Notes: a model not told the origin generated them from the sequence alone. DNA of 64,000 nucleotides from Williamsia sp. DF01-3 (GCF_023051145.1 NZ_JALKFS010000005.1:2063733-2127732), one strand, 5' to 3'. Counted from the first letter of the stretch, positions 48,125 to 56,581 are shown. Translations and numbers: made by a program.

Positions 48125-48656
48125 TGGTTGCCTCTTTCGTTCGGTTGAGTCGGTACTGGCGAGCGCGGTCCGCGATGCAGGTCTTGCAGCAGCGGCCCTT
48201 TCGGGAAGAGCCGCCGACTTTCGGGTACGTGTAGGTGTTATCGGGCGTGAACTCGTGGCCGTGTTTGCAGTGGGTCTTTCGCGCCGCCTGATGAACGCCA
48301 TGTCGAACCTGATCGACGGTGTTCTCGGAAGACGTTCCCCAGTGCAGGTTTTCGATCCGGTTGTTCGTGTGTACGCCGTCACGGTGGAGGCACACGCACC
48401 CCTCGGGGGGCGGTCCCGCGAAGGCCAGTAGGGCTAACCGGTGGACAGATCGTGACTTGCCGACGCCATGACTAGAAAGTCTCACCATGAGGTGGCCGGT
48501 CGACAGGGGAGCTGGTCTCAAAATCCGTTCATGTTGAACACGTTGCGACCCGCCGCGGGCGGCAACCAACCTGCGCATGCTGCGAACCCGACCGTGCGAC
48601 GAGACCTCGTACTGCCCTTCGTACCCGGCGATGGGCCGCCATTCTTCACTGGGCAT
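48117..48656 (-). CDS. NUMOD4/HNH homing endonuclease
   Basis: 179 residues from ATG 48656. [23 protein letters not shown] is a NUMOD4 DNA-binding element; HRLALLAFAGPPPEGCVCLHRDGVHTNNRIENLHWGT is the HNH nuclease; the C-terminus has a zinc-like CKHGHEFTPDN...CKTCIADR segment. It is wedged between recE and recT, overlapping both slightly, so it interrupts the recombination pair without breaking either. Confidence 0.9.
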   Translation of the reverse strand: MPSEEWRPIAGYEGQYEVSSHGRVRSMRRLVAARGGSQRVQHERILRPAPLSTGHLMVRLSSHGVGKSRSVHRLALLAFAGPPPEGCVCLHRDGVHTNNRIENLHWGTSSENTVDQVRHGVHQAARKTHCKHGHEFTPDNTYTYPKVGGSSRKGRCCKTCIADRARQYRLNRTKEATNV

Positions 48657-49506
48657 TGAGCAACCCCGCTGACTGGTAGTAGGCATACTGGGGGATGTTG
48701 ACCAGGTGGATGTGGTCGCCGTAGGACGGCCACGTATCGGTCGCCATGCAGTCGGCGAAGAGGCGGATTGCCGCGCGGTTGAGGTCGCGGCCGAGTGCGA
48801 TTGCTTCGGGGTCAAGCTCGACCACGCTGACCAGGTAGGGGGCGACTTTCGATTGAACGACAAACAGGAACGCTGCGTCGGCGAGTCCGTTCGCCTCCAG
48901 TCCGTCGAGGTAGAAAGGCGCTTGCTGGTGGTAGCCGAAATCAGCTGCTGACTTTCCGAACGCTGCTGGCTGCGCGCTTTTCGCGGTCGTCTTGTAGTCG
49001 ACGCACAGGGGCCTGCCCGTGGTGGTGTGAGTCAGCCAGTCCGGCCGGCACCGCAGCCGTGATCCGGTCTCCGGGTCATCCCAATACATCGATAACTCAG
49101 GGGTCCCGTTCTCGAGCAACGCCGCTGCCACCGGGTTCCGCTTCACTGCCGCAGCCATGGCGTGCGCTTTGGCGTAGTCCTCGGACTTGAGTGGGGTCTT
49201 GCCCGCGGCCCGGGCCGCGTCGCGTGCCTCCTTCGAGGCCTTCGTGGCCCAGGAGTCGAAGCCGACGTCCACGAGGTCCGCACCCTTGCCGAGCACGAGT
49301 GTGTGTGCCGCGTGGCCGAACTCGAACTCTGTCTTGATCTCTGGCGGCTGGTCCTGCTCGTAGCGGAAGATCGCGGGGCAGCTCGGCGGCAGCAGCTTTC
49401 GGGCGCCGGACGAGGAGAGTGAGTTGCGGTCGGCGTGGTAGACGGCGTCCGGAATATCCGCATAGATCCCGACCTCAGTGGGCGCGGTCGCAGTTGCCAG
49501 AGTCAT
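48646..49506 (-). CDS. RecE/exonuclease VIII-like PD-(D/E)XK nuclease
   Basis: 286 residues. [29 protein letters not shown] and [15 protein letters not shown] are the start of the DUF3799 exonuclease domain; the active-site pattern is RCRPDWLTH...[12 protein letters not shown] with Asp and Lys (D-x-K). Degrades one strand from DNA ends to give single-strand tails for the RecT-like partner. Confidence 0.88.
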   Translation of the reverse strand: MTLATATAPTEVGIYADIPDAVYHADRNSLSSSGARKLLPPSCPAIFRYEQDQPPEIKTEFEFGHAAHTLVLGKGADLVDVGFDSWATKASKEARDAARAAGKTPLKSEDYAKAHAMAAAVKRNPVAAALLENGTPELSMYWDDPETGSRLRCRPDWLTHTTTGRPLCVDYKTTAKSAQPAAFGKSAADFGYHQQAPFYLDGLEANGLADAAFLFVVQSKVAPYLVSVVELDPEAIALGRDLNRAAIRLFADCMATDTWPSYGDHIHLVNIPQYAYYQSAGLLNAQ

Positions 49507-50006
49507 ACCCGCGCCTCGAATCGGCCTGTGACGGCATTGTTTTGGATGCCTTCATAGGCTTTGGGACGACGGTTCAGTGACTGCTGGGACGCTGTTGCCC
49601 AGTGGCAGTTCTCAGGTGAGTACGGGCCGTCATTGTCGATCCGGTCGATGCTGTACTCGGCCCGTCCGTTCGACTTTCCGCCGGGGCGCTCACCCATGTC
49701 TGCGACGAATGCCCAGAAGTCGTTCAGCCACCGATCGCACACATAGATCCCGCGACCGCCGTAGTTGGCATACCGGTGTGTCGGCCGTGAGCACCGAGCG
49801 ATCATGTCGGCGTGGATCTCGCGCAGCGGATGCGCCGCGATACCGCCGCGGTAGTTGGGGTTGTCTGGACCTGTCCTTACCGGCCGAGACTTCACCGAGC
49901 AGCTGTAGCCGCAGAAGCGGTTACGAGCGCTCGGGAACTGCACGACGAACGACTCGCTGCAGTACTCACACACCCGGGTGCGCTCCTCAATTGTCGCCTT
50001 CCTCAT
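49503..50006 (-). CDS. HNH-like nuclease / phage zinc protein
   Basis: 167 residues. N-terminal zinc ribbon VCEYCSESF...RFCGYSC (10-36), then [38 protein letters not shown] and [25 protein letters not shown]. The latter is the HNH-type fold common in tail-less phage nucleases (Y..YGGRGI signature). Presumed homing or early nuclease. Confidence 0.78.
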   Translation of the reverse strand: MRKATIEERTRVCEYCSESFVVQFPSARNRFCGYSCSVKSRPVRTGPDNPNYRGGIAAHPLREIHADMIARCSRPTHRYANYGGRGIYVCDRWLNDFWAFVADMGERPGGKSNGRAEYSIDRIDNDGPYSPENCHWATASQQSLNRRPKAYEGIQNNAVTGRFEARV

Positions 50007-50164
50007 CGCATCGCCTTCCGGTTGACGACCTCGGCGCAGCCATCACACACACCGGTGACGACATTGACTGCGAGGGTGGGGGATTGGCGATAGCAGATGA
50101 CGCACTCGAGTTGCGTGATCGCGGTGCCCTGGGTTGTTGGAGTGGTCTCCTGATGTTCTGTCAT
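50003..50164 (-). CDS. Hypothetical 53-residue zinc-binding protein
   Basis: [20 protein letters not shown], then CVICYRQ and [14 protein letters not shown]: two Cys pairs for one zinc. Overlaps the following gene. Function unknown. Confidence 0.55.
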   Translation of the reverse strand: MTEHQETTPTTQGTAITQLECVICYRQSPTLAVNVVTGVCDGCAEVVNRKAMR

Positions 50165-50225
50165 CTCCGCCCTTTCCTTTCGTATTGGTCCGTCTGCCTC
50201 GCGGCGATGGACAAGAAGGGGCGAA

Positions 50226-50636
50226 TCAGTCAGCGACGTAAGCCCACTCGCCAGCGAACTCACGCTGACGCCGAACCTCGTACGTCCCCGGCAACACCTC
50301 CAGATTCCCGTGCTCCTGATGCGACACCAGCGCCGTCGAACCGTCCGGGACGGTGAGCTTCCCCAGCAGCACATCCCCTGCGTCCCGCGCCGTGTGTGGT
50401 TCCCAGAAGCACGGGCCGTTCGGGTGCAGCGTGTGGGTGTTCGCTGATGCCTCGGACGCGACAGCCACCACCGTTTTCGCCATCGCGGTTTCGGCGGGCT
50501 GCGTGGTAACGCGGAGCAGAAGAACATCACCTTGGGCAGCCACGCGGTCAACCTGGGGGACTTCGGCTTCGTGGTCGAGGTAGTCGAACACGGACTTGCC
50601 GGTGATCTCTACAGATTCACTCAGAGTGAGTGTCAT
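50226..50636 (-). CDS. Hypothetical 136-residue protein
   Basis: ATG 50636 preceded by AAGGAG. LTLSESVEITGKSVFDYLDHE then VAAQGDVLLLRVTTQP and HTLHPNGPCFWEPHTARDAGDVLLGKLTVPDGSTALVSH give a beta-rich fold. The HxxxP and HxxH positions are notable. Not recognised. Confidence 0.6.
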   Translation of the reverse strand: MTLTLSESVEITGKSVFDYLDHEAEVPQVDRVAAQGDVLLLRVTTQPAETAMAKTVVAVASEASANTHTLHPNGPCFWEPHTARDAGDVLLGKLTVPDGSTALVSHQEHGNLEVLPGTYEVRRQREFAGEWAYVAD

Positions 50637-50641
50637 GATTT

Positions 50642-51886
50642 CTATCTCCTTACCTGGAGCTGCGCGTAGGCAGCGGTTGGGATCCCGTAGAGGTCCGCGG
50701 CAGCGGCTACAGGGTCTTCGTGATGGCCTGGGACGACCAGGCCAAACTTGTGGATCGATCCGTCTCGTTCGGGGGAACCGTTGGTGCACAGGAGGATGCG
50801 GGCATGTTCTTCGTAGAGGTCGCGGAGGTTATCGGGTAGTTCCCACAGGCTGACGGTGTGTGGTGCGTTCCCGGGGTCGGGGCGGGTGTCTCCGATTTGT
50901 GTCATGTCGGCGGCTTCGATGAACTGGTCCCAGCCCATGCGTTCGATGGCGCATCGTCGGACTTCGGCGTTCTTTTCGGACATGATTCGTTTGATGTCCC
51001 AGCCGGTTTCGATGAGGTCTTCGGGGACGCGGGTTCCGTGCCATAGGTAGCCTTTGAAGCCGTCGCGGTAGGCGAACGCTGGTCCGGTGGCGTTGTGGAG
51101 TCGGCCGTCTTTGTCGCGTGCGATGAGGGTGGGGCGGTCGGTGATGACAACGGCGCCGGCCATGGGCCACCACCAGTCTGCGTTTCGTTCGACTTCGATG
51201 AGGCCGTTGGCTTTTGAGGTATCGATGCCGAGTTGGGCGAAGGCGTCACAGAAGCTGAGTACTCCGATTTCCCATCGACCGATGACGTAGGTGTTCCAGT
51301 TTTTGACCTGGTCCGACACCTGGTCCCACACCTGGCCCCGCACCTGGCCCGACACCTGGCCCCACACCTGGCCCCACACCTGGCCCGACACCTGGCCCCA
51401 CACCTGGTCCGACACCTGGTCCCACACCTGGCCCCGCACCTGGTCCCACACCTGGCCCCACACCTGGTCCGACACCTGGCCCCACACCTGGTCCGACACC
51501 TGGTCCCACACCTGGCCCCGCACCTGGTCCCACACCTGGTCCCACACCTGGCCCCGCACCTGGTCCCACACCTGGCCCCACACCTGGCCCCGCACCTGGT
51601 CCCACACCTGGTCCCACACCTGGCCCCACACCTGGCCCGAATTCGGGGCGCTCAGCATGGAACGCAAGAAACCCTGACCCAGGGCGCCGGCGAACGGTGA
51701 ATCCAGCCAGATCACCAGACGAGGCGGCTCGAGACCCGCGGCCTCGTAGGCCTTGCGGACGCCCGCCTCGGCGGCAGCACGGTTGGCGGGTTCGGTGGAT
51801 AAGCCGTCGCGAATCCACTGGTCCCGGATCTGAGGTAGGAGTGCGGCTTGTTCGGGGGCGAGCGTGTTGAGCTTTGTGATGGTCAT
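50642..51886 (-). CDS. DUF6745-type protein with 28 tandem four-residue repeats
   Basis: 414 residues from ATG 51886, overlapping the upstream stop (ATGA). N-terminal helical part 1-80, then 28 copies of (G/D)-Q-V-(W/S/R) at about 84-195, then the conserved C-terminal domain (ADWWWPMAGAVVITDRPTLIARD, HNATGPAFAYRDGFKGYLWHGTRVP) found in uncharacterised actinobacterial proteins. The repeat may form an elongated beta-solenoid or oligomeric rod with Trp facing out. Function unknown. Confidence 0.72.
   Translation of the reverse strand: MTITKLNTLAPEQAALLPQIRDQWIRDGLSTEPANRAAAEAGVRKAYEAAGLEPPRLVIWLDSPFAGALGQGFLRSMLSAPNSGQVWGQVWDQVWDQVRGQVWGQVWDQVRGQVWDQVWDQVRGQVWDQVSDQVWGQVSDQVWGQVWDQVRGQVWDQVSDQVWGQVSGQVWGQVWGQVSGQVRGQVWDQVSDQVKNWNTYVIGRWEIGVLSFCDAFAQLGIDTSKANGLIEVERNADWWWPMAGAVVITDRPTLIARDKDGRLHNATGPAFAYRDGFKGYLWHGTRVPEDLIETGWDIKRIMSEKNAEVRRCAIERMGWDQFIEAADMTQIGDTRPDPGNAPHTVSLWELPDNLRDLYEEHARILLCTNGSPERDGSIHKFGLVVPGHHEDPVAAAADLYGIPTAAYAQLQVRR
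51302..51637 (-). repeat. Minisatellite: 28 copies of a 12-bp unit inside the DUF6745 gene
   Basis: Uninterrupted 12-bp units of the type GRCCAGGTSTGG on the minus strand, 336 bp in all. Codon positions 1-2 vary mainly G/D (GGC or GAC) and W/S/R in the fourth residue; the QV codons are constant. All frames stay open, so frames on both strands look like long open reading frames but only one is the gene. Confidence 0.9.
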
Positions 51887-52080
51887 ATCGCGATGCCTTT
51901 CTGCTCGACCCACTGACCTTTATGGATGGTCGGGCTCGGGAAGTCCGCATCGTCCACCGATCGATAGGCGACCGCGGGCTTCGTCGTGACGACGGCAATG
52001 CCGACGAGCACGGCGATCACCAGCCCCACGACGGCCAGGTACATCGCGAGCGTGGACAGGAAGACCATGAAGCTGAACAT
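51883..52080 (-). CDS. 65-residue membrane protein
   Basis: MFSFMVFLSTLAMYLAVVGL, then VIAVLVGIAVVTT: one or two membrane helices, followed by a soluble tail (AYRSVDDADFPSPTIHKGQW). Coupled to the DUF6745 gene. Possibly an envelope or superinfection factor; inference. Confidence 0.6.
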   Translation of the reverse strand: MFSFMVFLSTLAMYLAVVGLVIAVLVGIAVVTTKPAVAYRSVDDADFPSPTIHKGQWVEQKGIAI

Positions 52081-52135
52081 TGGGGGAGTGCCTTTCAGGA
52101 GAGGGAGTATGGACGGGGCGCGCGGAGCAGTAGGG

Positions 52136-52309
52136 TTAGAGCCTGGATGCCAGAACGGGTTTGGTCGTCTTCTCCTCGCTTCCCTTCTTTCCGGTCTCCT
52201 GGACGGCCTTCACGAGCTAAGCGAACTTCTTCGTCGCCTCGGTGTGGGCGCGGCCGCCAGCGTGCTGCATCAGCACAGCTGCGAAGTCCTGTTCGTTGTT
52301 GTCGGACAT
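52136..52309 (-). pseudogene. Degraded small early gene with an internal amber stop
   Basis: ATG 52309 follows a good GAGGAGG site. It reads MSDNNEQDFAAVLMQHAGGR and AHTEATKKFA, then TAG (52217-52219); in the same frame it continues LVKAVQETGKKGS, after which the usual beta-strand part is replaced by EEKTTKPVLASRL and TAA. Joined, this is the N-terminal half of a small protein common in actinophages. It has both a point nonsense change and a lost C-terminus. Confidence 0.6.
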
Positions 52310-52322
52310 AGTGATTGCCTCC

Positions 52323-52583
52323 TCAGGTGGACTTGCGTTTGATGGTTCGAGATTTGAGGGAGAGGCCTGATGCTCGGGGCTGCTCGAGGCCGTGAGTCTT
52401 GGTGGAAGAGATATCGATCGCTTGCTGTACCTGTGCTGGCGTCACTCGCCATTCGCGAGACGGCTTGGCTCCGGGCCAGATGCCGGCGGCGAGGCGACGC
52501 TTGTAGTGCTCGACCGAGCAAGGGATCAGAGCGGCGGCTTCCTCGACCGACATCGTCAGGGGCTTCGTTTCGGTGTCGCTCAT
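52323..52583 (-). CDS. Excisionase/MerR-like small HTH protein
   Basis: 86 residues. The segment LTMSVEEAAALIPCSVEHYKRRLAAGIWPGAKPSREWRVTPAQVQQAI is the helix-turn-helix with wing of phage Xis/HTH_17 proteins. It lies in the leftward early operon, which suits expression at induction. Whether it directs excision by the integrase is inferred. Confidence 0.68.
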   Translation of the reverse strand: MSDTETKPLTMSVEEAAALIPCSVEHYKRRLAAGIWPGAKPSREWRVTPAQVQQAIDISSTKTHGLEQPRASGLSLKSRTIKRKST

Positions 52584-53305
52584 GCGGCACCGCCCGCGAT
52601 GGCTTCTCGATATGTAGCCAGGAGATCATCTCGATTTTCTCGGAGCGCCCAGACTTCCAACTTCAGCACCTGGGTCTCAACGATCGTTTTGGCAACTCTG
52701 CCAACCATTTTGATATAGCTGGAGTCAAGTATGGAGTCTTCGTCGCCGTCGGTCGCTTTCGCTAGTAATGCGACCATCTCCATTACTGAGTCCGCGCTGT
52801 CGTTGGGTCCCATCATCTCAATGGGCTGATCAAACAATTGGGAGAAGTCGCTGAACAACATCGACAGCACTGGGGGAACATCGGGGGTTTTTCGGTCGCC
52901 CATCCAGGCGTCCACCATGGCCTTGGACCGGCGCCTGTCTTCTTCCTCGCGGAGGGTCACTTCCGCCTCGCTCCACGCCGTGGTTGGAAGCGATTGCGCG
53001 TAAGCGGTTGTGTCCGAGAAAGAGCCACCTGTGAAGTATTCGGAGCCAGCCGAAAGCGTTGCCACGGAATGCATGTGAGAGATCAGGTCTCTCTCATTCG
53101 CCTTGTATTCAACGTGATGGCGGGACAGCCAAACGTTGACAATTCGGATCCCAAACTTTGCGGCGTCGTCCCGATGTGCTCGGATTCGGTGACGAGGTCT
53201 GCGGGTGCGACCTACCTTGATGGTTCGATCGCTGAACTGGATGACATAAAGGTGTCCGTGATAGCTGGGAGCATTGGGAATAAGGACTGTGGACGAAGTA
53301 CTCAT
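52580..53305 (-). CDS. GIY-YIG-like (T5orf172/Mug113-type) nuclease-domain protein
   Basis: 241 residues. N-terminal HLYVIQFSDRTIKVGRTRRPRHRIRAHRDDAAKFG is the GIY-YIG-like pattern of T5orf172 proteins, with VWLSRHHVEYKANERDLI downstream. C-terminal half is helical and acidic. It overlaps the antirepressor and excisionase-like genes. Function unproven; may be a homing or accessory nuclease. Confidence 0.75.
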   Translation of the reverse strand: MSTSSTVLIPNAPSYHGHLYVIQFSDRTIKVGRTRRPRHRIRAHRDDAAKFGIRIVNVWLSRHHVEYKANERDLISHMHSVATLSAGSEYFTGGSFSDTTAYAQSLPTTAWSEAEVTLREEEDRRRSKAMVDAWMGDRKTPDVPPVLSMLFSDFSQLFDQPIEMMGPNDSADSVMEMVALLAKATDGDEDSILDSSYIKMVGRVAKTIVETQVLKLEVWALRENRDDLLATYREAIAGGAA

Positions 53306-54048
53306 TCCGCCACCTCAGTCCCGGCGTTCAGCTTCTTGCGGAGGAACTCGAGACCCATCGGCCGGACCGTTGTCGTCGCAGTCGGAATAGTCTCGCCGGT
53401 CTTGCGGTTTTTGTACGTTCCTGGTGTGACCTTGAAATGGTGCTCGTAACGCTGGTACGGGAGGTTGTTCCCTTGGAGGATGCCGAGCCGGCGAAGGTCA
53501 CGCATCATCACGTTCCTGCCCCAGCCGAGCATCTTGGAGGCGGCGAGGAACGAATACGTCCCGTCAACCTCCATCAGTTCGTCAAACGCTTCGACCTTCG
53601 GCTTGTCAGCTTCAACCTTGGCGGTGAGCGCAGCGATCTTCCGGTTCTGGATCGTGAGCGCGTGCAGCACGATCTCGTCCTCGGACATCGGGAGGGCGGC
53701 GGGCGCACCGAACGAACCGGTTCTGCGGATCTCGGGGAGAACAGTGCCGGTGATCCACCGGCGGAACTTGACTGCCTCCGGCTTATCGGACCTTATGACG
53801 ACCTCGTACATGCCGGACTCGTTGACAACGCCGATGTTCTGGCGCCCGCCAAGGGTGTCCATCGAGCGGACACCCTTTTGATCGTCCGCCAGCCGCGCCG
53901 CGACGTTGCGCGTGTTGGTGATGTCGAGCACTTTGCAGAGGTCAACAAGGACGAACCAAGGCTCGCCGTCGATGACGACGGTCCTGACGACGAACCCACC
54001 GTCGTATTGGAAGGGCAGAACTTCTGCCGTAGTATTTGTCTCAGACAT
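53302..54048 (-). CDS. Phage antirepressor: BRO-N and KilAC domains
   Basis: 248 residues from ATG 54048, AGGAGG upstream. BRO-N domain about 12-110 (VRTVVIDGEPWFVLVDLCKVLDI, NESGMYEVVIRSDKPEAVKFRRWITGTVLPEIRRTG). KilAC/ANT domain about 165-240 (SKMLGWGRNVMMRDLRRLGIL...YKNRKTGETIPTATTTVRPMGLEFLRKK). Such proteins disable the prophage repressor, promoting induction. Confidence 0.92.
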   Translation of the reverse strand: MSETNTTAEVLPFQYDGGFVVRTVVIDGEPWFVLVDLCKVLDITNTRNVAARLADDQKGVRSMDTLGGRQNIGVVNESGMYEVVIRSDKPEAVKFRRWITGTVLPEIRRTGSFGAPAALPMSEDEIVLHALTIQNRKIAALTAKVEADKPKVEAFDELMEVDGTYSFLAASKMLGWGRNVMMRDLRRLGILQGNNLPYQRYEHHFKVTPGTYKNRKTGETIPTATTTVRPMGLEFLRKKLNAGTEVAE

Positions 54049-54074
54049 TGAGTCCTCCTAGAACTCTTGTTGTG

Positions 54075-54103
54075 AACCCGCCGCCTGCACGCGGCGGGTT
54101 TTT
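54075..54103 (+). terminator. Hairpin with T5, between antirepressor genes
   Basis: AACCCGCCGC / GCGGCGGGTT with loop CTGCAC followed by TTT. Strong for rightward transcription. On the minus strand, where genes on both sides run, the T tract is absent, so leftward transcription may pass. May block antisense read-through or modulate the early operon. Confidence 0.6.
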
Positions 54104-54423
54104 CATGCGGCGGGGTTGCCCTTGAGTGCTTCAGCAATTTCTTCGGCGACGATCTGGCGGATTAACTCGCGGAGCGCGATGCTGTTGCCGTCGGAGTCGG
54201 TGTTGCGGTGACGCTCCAGAACCGAGACCGGGCAGTTGAGCGTGACCGCGAGTTTCTTGAGCTGGGTGGCGTTCGGCCAGCGGTGTCCGCCTTCGAGGTC
54301 GGACAGGTAGCCGAGCGAAATCTTGGCGTCCTTCGCCAGATCCGCGAGCGAGTAGCCGTCCTTGGTGCGAACTACGCGGAGTTCGTTCCAGACACCGAAC
54401 TCACTGATTCGCTTCTGTCCCAT
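54103..54423 (-). CDS. XRE-family HTH regulator
   Basis: 106 residues from ATG 54423. LAKDAKISLGYLSDLEGGHRWPNATQLKKLAVTLN at about 28-62 is a textbook XRE HTH. Its start overlaps the stop of the P22-type antirepressor gene. Likely a Cro-like regulator of the early leftward operon. Confidence 0.85.
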   Translation of the reverse strand: MGQKRISEFGVWNELRVVRTKDGYSLADLAKDAKISLGYLSDLEGGHRWPNATQLKKLAVTLNCPVSVLERHRNTDSDGNSIALRELIRQIVAEEIAEALKGNPAA

Positions 54424-55094
54424 CAGGATTCGATCCCCTCGTACAGTTCGGCGTCCATTGCGATTTCGTACTGAGCCGACGCTGCGTCGCCAAGCACCTT
54501 GCGGGTCTCGACGACCTTGCGGGTCAGCTCGGGCAGGACGTGGGGATGGATGGTCCATGCGGAGCCGGTGAACCAGAACCAGTTGCGGTAGGCCTTGCGG
54601 GGTGCGTTGGTCTGCTTGAGTACGCCGCCGTCGCGGAGTGCGCGGGTGATGTCTGCGACGTCGAGGTCGATGCCATAGCGCTGGCGCATGAGGGCGGATA
54701 GCTCATCCCACGTGACGGTGTTCGGCAACGTCTGGTGGTGGCGCGCACCAGTGAAGTGGGCCTCGATGACGTCGGCGACTTCTCGCTGGTAGTCGATGAG
54801 CTTTGGGCGCACATGCTCGGCGACCCGCGAGACGGGGATGGTCGCGAGAGCCATGAGGAACGACCGCAGGTCGGCGGTCACCATATTGCGGACCTTGCCA
54901 TCTCCGGCAACCACTGCTGTTACAGCGGTGGTTGCCCACGGCTGCTTGTGGATGTTCGCGATCTGTCGATCGGCATCCACGCCGATTGCTTCGAATGCGG
55001 GTTTGAGGATCACGTGTGGGCGGTCGTTGACCTTGACCGCGTAGATCATGTCCCCGTGGAACTGGATGGGGACGAGTGCTCCCGAGTAGTCCAT
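54423..55094 (-). CDS. Phage antirepressor with P22_AR_N domain
   Basis: 223 residues; ATG 55094 with an excellent AAGGAGG site. SGALVPIQFHGDMIYAVKVNDRPHVILKPAFEAIGVDADRQIANIHKQPWATTA is the P22 antirepressor N-domain; RPKLIDYQREVADVIEAHF follows; the C-terminal 100 residues add a DNA-binding-like part. First gene of the leftward early operon. Confidence 0.9.
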   Translation of the reverse strand: MDYSGALVPIQFHGDMIYAVKVNDRPHVILKPAFEAIGVDADRQIANIHKQPWATTAVTAVVAGDGKVRNMVTADLRSFLMALATIPVSRVAEHVRPKLIDYQREVADVIEAHFTGARHHQTLPNTVTWDELSALMRQRYGIDLDVADITRALRDGGVLKQTNAPRKAYRNWFWFTGSAWTIHPHVLPELTRKVVETRKVLGDAASAQYEIAMDAELYEGIES

Positions 55095-55137
55095 GCGGGC
55101 CTCCTTGTGTCTGAACCGGAGCGATCCGGTACGCACG

Positions 55138-55166
55138 AACGTAGCGCGTCCAGACGCGAAGCGCAA
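55138..55166 (-). promoter_or_regulatory. Candidate leftward early promoter with an internal operator
   Basis: On the minus strand TTGCGC (-35) and TACGTT (-10) are 17 bp apart, 44 bp upstream of the P22-type antirepressor. Between them lies the dyad CGCGTC-CA-GACGCG (55145-55158), a natural repressor target. Inferred from spacing. Confidence 0.5.
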
Positions 55167-55252
55167 TACAACGGGCGCAGAAGGGACGAAAGGATGTCCT
55201 GAGCAGGCGTGTTCGAAAATTACATGCGTGTAACTGCGAAACGCTGAGGAAA

Positions 55253-55274
55253 GTGCGAAGAGTGGACTTCGCAC
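55253..55274. promoter_or_regulatory. Candidate repressor operator
   Basis: 8-bp perfect inverted repeat GTGCGAAG-6nt-CTTCGCAC, 24 bp before the repressor start; related GCGAAG half-sites occur at 55156-55161 and 55236-55240. With TTACA...TGTAA at 55220-55233 this forms the divergent control region of immunity. Confidence 0.6.
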
Positions 55275-55298
55275 CATTGCGCGCTACAGACTGAGCAG

Positions 55299-56075
55299 GT
55301 GAGCGAACTTGATCCGCCCCCAGAGGCGCTATTGATAGAACGACTGCGTACTAGTGCACGTCCGAAGCTTTCGATCAGGGCTGCTGCCGAAGCTGCTGGG
55401 ATGTCAGATGCGCGCTGGCGTCAGATCGCCAAAGGGCACAACCAGGCGTCCAGAGATGTTCGCGTTCCTGCGCGTGCGCCTGATGACACCCTGGCCCGGA
55501 TGGCGAGGGTTGTCGGCGCAACGCCCGATCAGCTGCGCGAGGTCGGGCGCGAGGATGCGGCCGACGAGCTCGAACGTCTCACCGCCGCGGCTTCTGCAGC
55601 AACGACGACGATTACCGCCTCCACGCAGGCAGACGGATTCGTCATGCGCCCTAGCGACTGGCGACAGTTCGAAGGTCAGACAACTGAGAGGTGGGCGGAC
55701 ATCGGCACCCTTCAGGCTCGACTAGCGAAGCTGCCGATGGCGGCGCTCCTCTATATCTCAACTCTTGTAGACCTAATCCTGATCGACATACAGCAAGGAG
55801 ACTCCCATGCAGAACCAGTCGCACCTACCACTGATCCGGCGGCCTCGACGCCGCGAGCACAAGGCGCCCCGCACCAGGAGGGCCATGCTGGCGACGGCCA
55901 GCAGAATGACAAGCCTGAGGGCTTGACGGAACCAAATCAAGGCGCACAGCCTGATGCTCGGCGCCAGTCTGACTATGACCTCGTGCATCGCACTCGTGAC
56001 CCACGGGTGCCGAAAGAGATCCCCGACGAATCCGACGCGGCGCCAGACGAGGAGGGCCCAGAGTTCGGCGCGTAA
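55299..56075 (+). CDS. Immunity repressor-like HTH protein
   Basis: 258 residues from GTG 55299. N-terminal LIERLRTSARPKLSIRAAAEAAGMSDARWRQIAKG then APDDTLARMARVVGATPDQLREVGREDAADELERL is the XRE-type region of actinophage repressors. A membrane-like or hydrophobic segment (AALLYISTLVDLILIDI) lies near 152, and a disordered charged C-terminus follows. Divergent from the antirepressor operon; best candidate for the repressor that maintains lysogeny, with the metallopeptidase next door as its antagonist. Confidence 0.75.
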   Translation: MSELDPPPEALLIERLRTSARPKLSIRAAAEAAGMSDARWRQIAKGHNQASRDVRVPARAPDDTLARMARVVGATPDQLREVGREDAADELERLTAAASAATTTITASTQADGFVMRPSDWRQFEGQTTERWADIGTLQARLAKLPMAALLYISTLVDLILIDIQQGDSHAEPVAPTTDPAASTPRAQGAPHQEGHAGDGQQNDKPEGLTEPNQGAQPDARRQSDYDLVHRTRDPRVPKEIPDESDAAPDEEGPEFGA

Positions 56076-56137
56076 TGACATGACTGTAATTCATTGTTGC
56101 ACAACGGATTGTCAGACCCTGCCGCTACACATTTTGC

Positions 56138-56581
56138 ATGGTTACGAAACTTCGGTGGCATCCCTGGCGCCACGCACGCGATCACTACCCTCACGTCACG
56201 ATCAACTGTCAACATCGCCTGTACGGCGACAAGATGGCGAGGACCGTCGGCGACGATGTGGACATCTGCTCGTCATCGTCACAGGCCGAGCGCCGCTGCA
56301 GCCTGACTCACGAGATGATTCACATCGAGCATCGTGGTCGCGAGCACCCAAAACCGGAGGTCGAGGAGCGGCTCGTTGAGCTGGAGGCAGCACAGCGTCT
56401 GATCACCATCGACGACCTGATCGATGCACTTGTGTGGCTGCGGCATCCGACGCCGGCCGAACTGGCCGAGGAGCTGTGGGTGGATGGCACAACACTGTTG
56501 TGCCGGATGGAGAATCTTGACCCGATCGAGGTGGCTCAGATTGAGGCCGCCACCGAGGGCGACTGGAGCTGGCGACCATGA
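56138..56581 (+). CDS. ImmA/IrrE-like metallopeptidase
   Basis: 147 residues. The zinc site HEMIHIEHR (HExxH) at about 58-66 and downstream acidic residues fit the M78 family. These proteases cleave the phage or ICE repressor after DNA damage. It is directly downstream of the repressor, as in ICEBs1 ImmR-ImmA, and followed with ATGA overlap by the DUF3263 gene. Start at ATG 56138 is plausible but has a weak ribosome site. Confidence 0.8.
   Translation: MVTKLRWHPWRHARDHYPHVTINCQHRLYGDKMARTVGDDVDICSSSSQAERRCSLTHEMIHIEHRGREHPKPEVEERLVELEAAQRLITIDDLIDALVWLRHPTPAELAEELWVDGTTLLCRMENLDPIEVAQIEAATEGDWSWRP

Noticed and set aside
51302-51637. CRISPR-like periodic repeat
   Set aside because: Unit is only 12 bp without spacers and is in frame within a coding gene.
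51246-51998. Collagen-like Gly-Pro-Gly-Val frame over the 12-bp repeats
   Set aside because: It is an alternative frame of the minisatellite. The DUF6745 frame has conserved domains on both sides and proper coupling, so this is a shadow.
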